Shown: piece after piece, positions 57,971 through 64,000 of the stretch | Layout of the letters: every line of letters begins with the position of its first letter | Numbering within the stretch: the first letter of the stretch is position 1 | Assembly (NCBI RefSeq): GCF_015550595.1 | Contig: NZ_JADNBB010000003.1 | Location: 20,074-84,073 of the forward strand | Origin: Parabacteroides goldsteinii | GTDB taxonomy: Bacteria; Bacteroidota; Bacteroidia; Bacteroidales; Tannerellaceae | Length of the DNA: 64,000 bases | Direction of reading: 5' to 3' | Translations under genes and position numbers: made by a program | The notes under the pieces: model-generated | Database searches by the model: none | What the model was told of the DNA's origin: nothing | The model's input: the letters and a program-made list of their open reading frames with translations, nothing else

Positions 57971-58166
57971 TGTCATTGATTTTAAATTTATAGGTATAAT
58001 CCACCCCGAAAAGGGCACCCGCAAACGTACTGATCTCACCGAAAGCCACCAATACGCTGTTATCGATCAATCCCTGCGGATCGATCCAGAATCCGCTGAA
58101 GAGAAGAACAATCCCGCTCAATGTGAGCAGGATTGCAATAATCAACTGAACCGTTAACCGTTTCAT
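57960..58166 (-). CDS. Small two-helix holin-like membrane protein
   Basis: The 68-residue protein has two membrane helices (about 6-27 and 36-58) and a short basic tail, the size and shape of phage holins. Its last codons overlap the M15 gene. Called holin-like from size, topology and position before the lysin-like gene; no sequence family is recognised. Confidence 0.65.
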   Translation of the reverse strand: MKRLTVQLIIAILLTLSGIVLLFSGFWIDPQGLIDNSVLVAFGEISTFAGALFGVDYTYKFKINDNGK

Positions 58167-58197
58167 AATCTCCGTCTTTTAACTGTCAACTGTCAAC

Positions 58198-58644
58198 TCA
58201 CTCGATCACCGGTCTGTCGTCTTCACCACCACCTTCGCCTTCGTCTTTTTTCTCCAACGACATCTTTTCGAAACTCGTACGGCTTTTAGCGACACGCAAC
58301 TCTTTGCCCGGGAAGAAACGAACTTTCGGTTCGCGGATCATACTCGTAGTAAAACTCTTTTCATCTGTCACGCCCTCCGAACCGAAGTTATACCGGAAAT
58401 GACCGAGATCCCCGAAATGTACCCTTCGTCCATGCTGCAAATGGCGAACCAGGATAACCACCGAACGGTCAATCACCGCTTTTACCCCGGCACTGCCTAC
58501 ACCCGAACTATCGGCTATTTCCTCAATAAACTCTTCAAAAGGAACATAATCGCCACACACCATCTGTGCATAGATTTTCTCCGGTACTTCTTCCTTGTCC
58601 GGCCCCATGTTCTTTCTTGTTACCAACTTAAACTTCATTGCCAT
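58198..58644 (-). CDS. HU-like DNA-binding protein
   Basis: The 148-residue protein has an HU/IHF-type fold: YVPFEEFIEEIADSSGVGSAGVKAVIDRSVVILVRHLQHGRRVHFGDLGHFRYNF matches the helical half and first strand, with the arm following. An acidic Glu/Gly-rich tail of about 20 residues is added. Such HU-like genes accompany lysin-type genes in many Bacteroidales loci. It is the first gene of the three-gene set with the holin-like and M15 genes, and lies 31 nt before the former. Confidence 0.85.
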   Translation of the reverse strand: MAMKFKLVTRKNMGPDKEEVPEKIYAQMVCGDYVPFEEFIEEIADSSGVGSAGVKAVIDRSVVILVRHLQHGRRVHFGDLGHFRYNFGSEGVTDEKSFTTSMIREPKVRFFPGKELRVAKSRTSFEKMSLEKKDEGEGGGEDDRPVIE

Positions 58645-58687
58645 AATTAATAATGTATTAGTTAATACCCGTTATCGAAACACAAAA

Positions 58688-58695
58688 CAAATATA
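58688..58695 (-). promoter_or_regulatory. -7 box of the HU-lysis cassette
   Basis: On the minus strand TATATTTG fits TAnnTTTG, 43 nt before the HU-like start. Confidence 0.5.
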
Positions 58696-58812
58696 GGATA
58701 AGCGAAGTAGGAGCTCTCTGCGATAATAAGGGGAGAGAAGAGGGTCTCAAGCACGACAACGAGACATTCATCCTCTCTATCACCGAACCTGTTCTCCCCC
58801 CGGGTTTTATAC

Positions 58813-59307
58813 TTATTTCACACGCGGTCCGATATACCCAGGTTCATTGGTGACGGGGGTCTTGTCTTTCAGCATATTGAGATCGGTGGCTGTGAGAATT
58901 ATCGAACGCAATTTGTCTCCGAAATACTCGATGTCGTAATCATAGGTGAAGGATAGACGAAGCGAGAAAGCCAGATGGACAAAGGAAGCCTCATGCCCGA
59001 ATGCCCTCCCTTCCGTCAGGCCGATAAAACGCTGGATGATGTCAGGCTCCTGCAGGTCGAACCGCAGCTCCCCCAGCGCGGTATGCTCCAGCAGGTAATC
59101 GACCGACCGCTGCCAGTCGCGTGTGATAAAATTCGTAAGGAACGTTTTGTAATCTACCGTCAGGTAATCCCATTCGCAAAGAGCTACTTTATAAGCCAGC
59201 TGCCGGTAGTACAAACGCCTGACAGGGGGTAATTCACTCAGGATGATTTCAAACTTACTTACCGACGGCTTCTTTCTGCCGAACAACGATTTCAATGTAT
59301 CGTACAT
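58813..59307 (-). CDS. Unknown protein, 164 residues
   Basis: ATG at 59307 gives MYDTLKSLFGRKKPSVSKFE; a longer frame to 59484 would run through a terminator. It is a mixed alpha/beta protein with LRFDLQEPDIIQRFIGLTEG in the middle and no recognised domain, signal or membrane helix. It lies downstream of the OmpA/TPR lipoprotein gene, after a terminator. Confidence 0.7.
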   Translation of the reverse strand: MYDTLKSLFGRKKPSVSKFEIILSELPPVRRLYYRQLAYKVALCEWDYLTVDYKTFLTNFITRDWQRSVDYLLEHTALGELRFDLQEPDIIQRFIGLTEGRAFGHEASFVHLAFSLRLSFTYDYDIEYFGDKLRSIILTATDLNMLKDKTPVTNEPGYIGPRVK

Positions 59308-59321
59308 AATATAAAAAATTA

Positions 59322-59349
59322 GCCGGAAAGAGTGAATTCTCTTTCCGGC
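59322..59349 (-). terminator. Terminator after the OmpA/TPR gene
   Basis: A perfect 11-bp stem (gccggaaagag / ctctttccggc) with a 6-nt loop, followed by AATTTTTTAT on the minus strand. Confidence 0.85.
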
Positions 59350-59387
59350 CAACAAGCATGTACAACGAAACCGAGACGATTTTACGC

Positions 59388-60527
59388 TTACATGCCGGAC
59401 AATGCCATCATTTTCAATGCCACCGATAAGTTCTCCCTTGCCAGACGGGGATTCTGGGGCATTGCTTTGCGGAAGTATCCGCAAGCAGCCTCCCCGTCAC
59501 CCTCCATCAATAGTAAGACACCCCGGTTGATATACGAACGGGGATCGTCGTCGCACCGTTGCAGGAAATAGCGGGCCGCCTCCTTATCCCCGAGCGCCAG
59601 CGAGGCCGCCGAAGCATTCAATTGTGCTACTCCGCAAGCGGGAAAGCGATAAGCTGCGAGCTCATATATCTCGCGATACTGCTCCGTTCCCGGACGGTAC
59701 AGCGAAGCCACCTGCAAGAACTCTGCGAGCGACATCTTTTCCGGTGACGAATACACCCGGTCGACTAATACATCCATATCGGCCGTCTTCTTTTCTTCAC
59801 TCTCCACCTCCCCGCTTATTTCCAGTTCAATGCGTCGCAGACGGGCAAAAAAGGTTCTCTCCAACTCTTTATATACGGCACCCTTATCCAGGCGGCGTAA
59901 TTGCCTGCGCCTGGTATCGGCATCCGGGATACTGTCGAGCAACGCCAGTACACGGGAGGCATAGCTCTTTACCGGAGTAGTTTCCAGCAGGCGGGCCAGC
60001 CCCTGCCAATCCTCACCTACCCAATCGATGGTGACCTGGCTGTTGTCAGGCAGGTAGCGTTTATCCTGCAGGTACTTCTTTAATGCCAATACCCGTCCGG
60101 CAGACAGACGTTCGTTGGCCGACGTATTACCGTCGGGCGAAGCATAGCCTGTCAGACGAATGTTCCTTACAGGGTTTCCGTCCCGTAACAGGACGTCCAG
60201 CTCTCCGCAGAGCTTCTCCAGTTCCGCCCGGTTATTGCCATAACGGGGGTCGACGGTGGTACCGCCGGCAGGATAAGCGATATAAGCCGTCAGCTTTCGG
60301 GTGACGGTATGGGGAGCGGTAACACAGACTTCGGGAGTAACATAACTCACCATCCGCCCGTACACAGCAGCCGCATCTATCTGTATCTGCGGGATTTCGG
60401 CGTGGCGCACCGGCGTAATGCCCCCTCTATTACCGCCCGTTTCCGGCCGGAAAGTCCCGCAGGAAAAGAGAGTAGCAGCCAGCGCCAACAGCCCGGCTGT
60501 CTCTTTCACTTTTTCGTAGCGTATCAT
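59388..60527 (-). CDS. OmpA/TPR lipoprotein of fimbria-type loci
   Basis: The 379-residue protein has a lipoprotein signal (ends in LFSC, Cys23). Residues about 135-200 resemble the OmpA peptidoglycan-binding fold: VRNIRLTGYASPDGNTSANERLSAGRVLALKKYL. The C-terminal part has tetratricopeptide-like helices (FPACGVAQLNASAASLALGDKEAARYFLQRC). Proteins of this form are common in Bacteroidales fimbrial or surface-protein loci. Its start overlaps the small HU gene by 4 nt. Confidence 0.75.
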   Translation of the reverse strand: MIRYEKVKETAGLLALAATLFSCGTFRPETGGNRGGITPVRHAEIPQIQIDAAAVYGRMVSYVTPEVCVTAPHTVTRKLTAYIAYPAGGTTVDPRYGNNRAELEKLCGELDVLLRDGNPVRNIRLTGYASPDGNTSANERLSAGRVLALKKYLQDKRYLPDNSQVTIDWVGEDWQGLARLLETTPVKSYASRVLALLDSIPDADTRRRQLRRLDKGAVYKELERTFFARLRRIELEISGEVESEEKKTADMDVLVDRVYSSPEKMSLAEFLQVASLYRPGTEQYREIYELAAYRFPACGVAQLNASAASLALGDKEAARYFLQRCDDDPRSYINRGVLLLMEGDGEAACGYFRKAMPQNPRLARENLSVALKMMALSGM

Positions 60528-60811
60528 TTATCCGGGGCCGAATTAAGGGTCTGCAGCAATTGCTTTCCCGGTTTAAACTTCACGCTGGTACGCGGCCGGA
60601 TCACACAGGTAGTACCTGCCCGGGGGTTACGCCCCACCCGCTCGGTCTGTTTCCACGGAGAAAAAGTACCGAATCCTTGCAGCATAAGGGGATTATCACC
60701 TCTGATCGCATCTGCCAGCACTGCTTCGAACGTATTGATAAATTTAAGCGATTGATATCGCGGTACGCCCATCTTAAAGGCGACTTCGTTGATTAAGTCT
60801 GTTTTGTTCAT
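60524..60811 (-). CDS. HU family DNA-binding protein
   Basis: A 95-residue HU protein: KTDLINEVAFKMGVPRYQSLKFINTFEAVLADAI, then LQGFGTFSPWKQTERVGRNPRAGTTCVIRP, the full HU signature including GRNP. It is coupled to the OmpA/TPR lipoprotein gene. It differs in type from the HU-like protein at 58198. Confidence 0.92.
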   Translation of the reverse strand: MNKTDLINEVAFKMGVPRYQSLKFINTFEAVLADAIRGDNPLMLQGFGTFSPWKQTERVGRNPRAGTTCVIRPRTSVKFKPGKQLLQTLNSAPDK

Positions 60812-60839
60812 GTTTGTTGTTGTTTATATTGTAACATAA

Positions 60840-61200
60840 TCTCTGTTTTCCTATCGACAAGTATTCTTACTTAACATTACGGACACAACTACGATGCACA
60901 TCTCTACTTTCTACCTCGTGGGAGCTTCCACTTGCGTATTTTCGATTCACATTACACCGTAGCTTCCCCAGTCCCCAACAAATGCCTACATATAGTTCCT
61001 GCCACCTGTATACCGAACACCCACGCAGCTTGCACTTTCAAGCTAAGCATCTGCGCTCTTCACCGGGTAAAATAAGACCCCGGCTTTTGAGTGTTGTCTA
61101 TTGTCCGCTTTCGATACCTCGTCAATGGTTCTTGTTTCAATCAGCTCCTATATGCTTACCTGACACGGTTCTCTCACCGCTGCCTTTTCGCTCTTCCGTT
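60840..61200 (-). ncRNA. Candidate structured noncoding RNA (possible group II intron fragment)
   Basis: The region between the HU gene and the large surface protein is less AT-rich than other spacers and is rich in short inverted repeats: GTGG...CCAC at 60918-60931, AGCTTG...CAAGCT at 61027-61044, CCGGG...CCCGG at 61063-61083. No frame is convincing. The base composition and spaced stems suggest a folded RNA, strand uncertain; resemblance to group II intron domain I is only an impression. Confidence 0.3.
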
Positions 61201-61217
61201 CAATACCTCTATCTCTA

Positions 61218-64000
61218 CTACAATATGGTCCGAACACACCGACAAGCAGCCTTATTCGTTTTAGCATCCCATTTAAAAGTGTGTGAACTACTTGCACTAG
61301 ATTTATATAAGATATGAGCTGTACTACCATTTGTTCTGCTACCCCAAAAACCGCTAATAGGCACTCCGTTATAAGGAGAAGTTCCGTTCCACATTCCATA
61401 CATTTCAGTATCACTAGGTAACCTCCAGTCATCAAAATCTTCTGAAACCAAATTAGCACAATAACTATTGCAAGCATTCCAGTTCAAAGATTGTTGTGTA
61501 CTTTTATTAGACCTTTGAATTCCACTTTCGCTTCCGGGAGGTGGTGACCCATATTGAAAAATAGAAACAGCTTGCGAATAATTTTTATCCGGTATATTCA
61601 CCGTTATCGAAGCTAAACGTTTGGGGGTTGAAGGGTTCTTTTCCACGCTTATCGATAGTTGAGTAGGAAATGTACCACTTGTCGGAGTAATCGTTATACC
61701 GTTTGTAGAATGAACTGTAACATTCCAGGTCAAACCTTCCGTCCCTGTTAAATAATAGTTCTCAACCCCTCTCGATGTCAAAGCAATAGACTCGTCAATA
61801 CCTACGTAAACAGAAGCATCCTGACTCACACTTATAGTCTGTGAAAGTGCTCCCTGACCATCACCCACCTTTACAGTGATCGTCCCGTTACGAACAGAAT
61901 CTCCTGTATTAAGAGGTGCACTATAAGTTATAGTTTGAGTAGACCCTGTTGTATTTTCTGTGCCGCTCGTACTGCCTGTCAAAGACAACCAATTGCCCGT
62001 AGAGGTTACACCTACATTCCACGACAAACCCGGCGTTGCGGTAAAAGTAGAAGTGTTATCAGTAGAAGCTGTCGCTGCTAACGTCGTGGCTCCACTTACA
62101 GACAAGGTTGCACCCAACTGATTCAGAACGATATCACCTGTCGGCCCGGCAGAGGTATCCCCTGCACGGACAGTGATCTTTCCACTACGGACAGAAGAAG
62201 AAGGGTTAACAGCTACCGTATAGTTTATTGTCTGAGACGATCCGGTTGTAGACGTTCCCGTTCCACCGGTATTTACAGTAATCCAGTCGGCCGGTGTCGA
62301 CGCCCAGGGCAAACCTTTGGTGGCTGTGAATGTGGCGTCGCCGGTTGCACCTGCAGCTACTATATTATTTATTGTCGAACCGCTTGCGGTTGAAGCTGCC
62401 TGGTTGACGGCTATCTCCTGTTTCAATCCGGTATAAGACGCGTCATCTATCGATGCACCGGCTTTCACTGTTATGGTTCCGGTACGCGCGCTTGCCGTTG
62501 GATTGCTAGCCGCCTTTATTTTCAAATCCTGTGCACTTCCGGTAGCTGCATCGCCCGATGCAGCCGGATTAGCAGTCGTCCAATCCAACCAGTCGCTTAA
62601 TGAAGCCTGCCACTTTAATCCCTTAGTAGCCGTAAAAGAAGAAGAGCCTTCGGAGTCGGCGGCTGCCGCCAGCGATATATCACTGCCTTTCGTCAGCGTT
62701 GAAGCGTTTTGCCCGATATGTATTGTCTTTGTCGTACCTTGGAGATCGATTACAATGTCAGCCTCCCTCACGTCCGCTGTCGGGTTGACTGCGGCTGTGA
62801 AAGGGATGCTATAAGGTTTGTTGTCGGAGACGGTCGAACCGCCGCCGGCTGTCTTGCCACCTATCAGGGCAGTCAGCCAGTCGGGCATTGTGAAACTCCA
62901 CAGCTGACCGGGGCGCGTGGTGATGGCAACCGTTTTTTCTCCGCCTTCGGCAAGGATATTGTCAGGATCGACTGTGATCGGCGGTATCGTACCCACTGTG
63001 ATGCGTTCGTCCAACAGGTCGATACCTACCAGCGTCACGTTCGTCGCATAATGACCGTTGCGCACGATATCATAATTGTTCATATCTGCACCCGGATAGA
63101 AACGGAAGGTTACATCCTTATACTCTACGCCGAGCTGTTTGGCATCGCCGGTCAACTCGATGCAGGTGGCATTCGTCACACCCGCTCCGATCTTCTTTTT
63201 ATTCGAGTCGACGGTCGGCGTACCCGTGCCCGCCATGTTCTCCGCCAGGTACCAACACATCGTTGCACCCGATGCGTTCGCCTCGCCGGAATAGTTGTTA
63301 TAGCTTATATCAGGTAACTGACGCTCAGTTACCTCTACCCGGGATATCCCGGGTGCATTTTTTAAAGCAACCGAAGTCGGGGTGAAAGTAAAGCCGTCGC
63401 CGCCTATCGCATACGTGAACGTTATCTTTGCCATCAGGCGGATCATTTCCACAGGGATATCTTCCACTCCGCCGGACACGACCTCGCCTTCCCACATACC
63501 CGCCATCTTGCAACGGTTATCGACGGGCGCGCCCGCACCGGTGGTACAGGTCAACGTCTTTTCTTTCAAGGTCTTTTCGTCGGCTACCGCACCCAGATCG
63601 CCCGCGTTCGCGATAAAATAGACATGGCTTTTCACGCCGGACGCGTTCAATGGTAATTGCAGGAGGATATCTTTTGTGTCGCTGACGGTGCCGAAATATT
63701 CATTGGACAAACGTTTACCCGACGTAGCTTCATACTGCCCGACCCACAGGGTGGCAATCGTGTTTTCCTGCTCTTCCGACAGCCCCGCGGCAGCTTTGGT
63801 ACGCACCGAGTCGCCGACACCTGTTGGCGGCGTTGGCAACGTTGTCGGTGTATCCGGCATTGCCAGCGTATCCGACTCGAACGTGCCCTCGGGCGTGAAC
63901 GTGATACTGCGCGTCTGCGGCGAATGGCTGGACAAGACATTCAGCCGGAAACCGACATCCACCTTTGTCCCGGCGGGCAGAGGAAGAGACTCCTCCTCCA
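61218..64000 (-). CDS. BACON-repeat fimbria-type surface protein (5' end outside window)
   Basis: An open frame of about 927 residues runs past the window edge; the first Met-like codon in the window (GTG 63962) is internal. The N-terminal 350 residues look like a DUF4906/fimbrillin-type domain (LMAKITFTYAIGGDGFTFTPTSVALKN). About five BACON-like repeats follow (roughly 61540-62960), marked by FTATKGLxW and NPTASARTGTITVKAG-type motifs. The C-terminus has the WRLPSDTEMYGMW...FWGSRT...CRCVRTIL pattern of DUF1566/Fib_succ-type domains. It is probably a surface adhesin or fimbrial tip protein. Confidence 0.8.
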   Translation of the reverse strand, partial: EEESLPLPAGTKVDVGFRLNVLSSHSPQTRSITFTPEGTFESDTLAMPDTPTTLPTPPTGVGDSVRTKAAAGLSEEQENTIATLWVGQYEATSGKRLSNEYFGTVSDTKDILLQLPLNASGVKSHVYFIANAGDLGAVADEKTLKEKTLTCTTGAGAPVDNRCKMAGMWEGEVVSGGVEDIPVEMIRLMAKITFTYAIGGDGFTFTPTSVALKNAPGISRVEVTERQLPDISYNNYSGEANASGATMCWYLAENMAGTGTPTVDSNKKKIGAGVTNATCIELTGDAKQLGVEYKDVTFRFYPGADMNNYDIVRNGHYATNVTLVGIDLLDERITVGTIPPITVDPDNILAEGGEKTVAITTRPGQLWSFTMPDWLTALIGGKTAGGGSTVSDNKPYSIPFTAAVNPTADVREADIVIDLQGTTKTIHIGQNASTLTKGSDISLAAAADSEGSSSFTATKGLKWQASLSDWLDWTTANPAASGDAATGSAQDLKIKAASNPTASARTGTITVKAGASIDDASYTGLKQEIAVNQAASTASGSTINNIVAAGATGDATFTATKGLPWASTPADWITVNTGGTGTSTTGSSQTINYTVAVNPSSSVRSGKITVRAGDTSAGPTGDIVLNQLGATLSVSGATTLAATASTDNTSTFTATPGLSWNVGVTSTGNWLSLTGSTSGTENTTGSTQTITYSAPLNTGDSVRNGTITVKVGDGQGALSQTISVSQDASVYVGIDESIALTSRGVENYYLTGTEGLTWNVTVHSTNGITITPTSGTFPTQLSISVEKNPSTPKRLASITVNIPDKNYSQAVSIFQYGSPPPGSESGIQRSNKSTQQSLNWNACNSYCANLVSEDFDDWRLPSDTEMYGMWNGTSPYNGVPISGFWGSRTNGSTAHILYKSSASSSHTFKWDAKTNKAACRCVRTIL

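Noticed and set aside
57971..58039. Longer start of the M15 gene at 58039
   Set aside because: The added residues overlap the holin-like gene further and do not resemble a signal or the M15 domain.
59308..59484. N-terminal extension of the 164-residue unknown protein
   Set aside because: It would read through the strong terminator at 59322-59349.
57113..60811. Complete prophage or integrative element
   Set aside because: No integrase, capsid, tail, relaxase or attachment repeats are visible; only a lysis-like set is present.
60982..61317. 111-residue plus-strand frame over the structured spacer
   Set aside because: Unusual composition, overlaps the end of the surface-protein gene and the inverted repeats; not credible as protein.

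Overview
The window comes from a Bacteroidota chromosome, order Bacteroidales. A Parabacteroides-like gut species is my best guess, from gene content only. Evidence: many genes are preceded by the Bacteroidota promoter box TAnnTTTG (sometimes with TTTG 18-20 nt upstream); ribosome binding sites are weak; there is a six-gene Na+-NQR operon, a type IX secretion plug-like protein (DUF5103 family), lipoproteins with short lipoboxes, and BACON/fimbria-type surface proteins. No rRNA, tRNA, CRISPR array or insertion sequence was found.

Layout. 0-10 kb: MgtC-like membrane protein (cut by the window edge), MFS transporter, GH36 alpha-galactosidase, pyrKD, a small XRE regulator, an 850-bp AT-rich spacer, holA, an AMP nucleosidase, an orphan HsdR-N nuclease-like protein and two small membrane proteins. 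10-16 kb: nqrABCDEF on the minus strand. 16-24 kb: T9SS plug-like protein, methyltransferase, a spacer with ~21-bp phased repeats, a DUF2007 protein, an Fe-S membrane protein, guanine deaminase, and DJ-1 coupled to a hybrid sensor kinase. 24-34 kb: phenylacetate-CoA ligase/ACT/small accessory protein/Na+ symporter operon, an ABC importer with permease and ATPase fused, a second PAS kinase, Tex and YbaK. 34-39.5 kb: hisGDCB with a leader peptide carrying six consecutive His codons and an attenuator hairpin, followed by a small lipoprotein. 39.5-48.4 kb: a four-gene run (M16 peptidase, DUF4268, M1 peptidase, SMR exporter) and two tandem MscS channels. 48.5-55 kb: an MBOAT acyltransferase with two SGNH proteins, and sucCD. 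55-57 kb: Nudix hydrolase, an unknown ExoX-C-like protein and a RelE-type toxin-antitoxin pair. 57-64 kb: an accessory-looking block of HU-like protein, holin-like protein, M15 peptidase fused to a spanin-like lipoprotein, then an OmpA/TPR lipoprotein, a second HU protein, a structured noncoding segment, and a large BACON-repeat surface protein that runs off the window.

Most of the window is housekeeping metabolism. Three parts look least routine: the histidine attenuator at about 39.27-39.44 kb, the lysis-like HU/holin/M15-spanin cassette at 57.1-58.7 kb next to the adhesin locus, and the unexplained structured or repeated noncoding segments at 18.83-19.12 kb and 60.84-61.2 kb.
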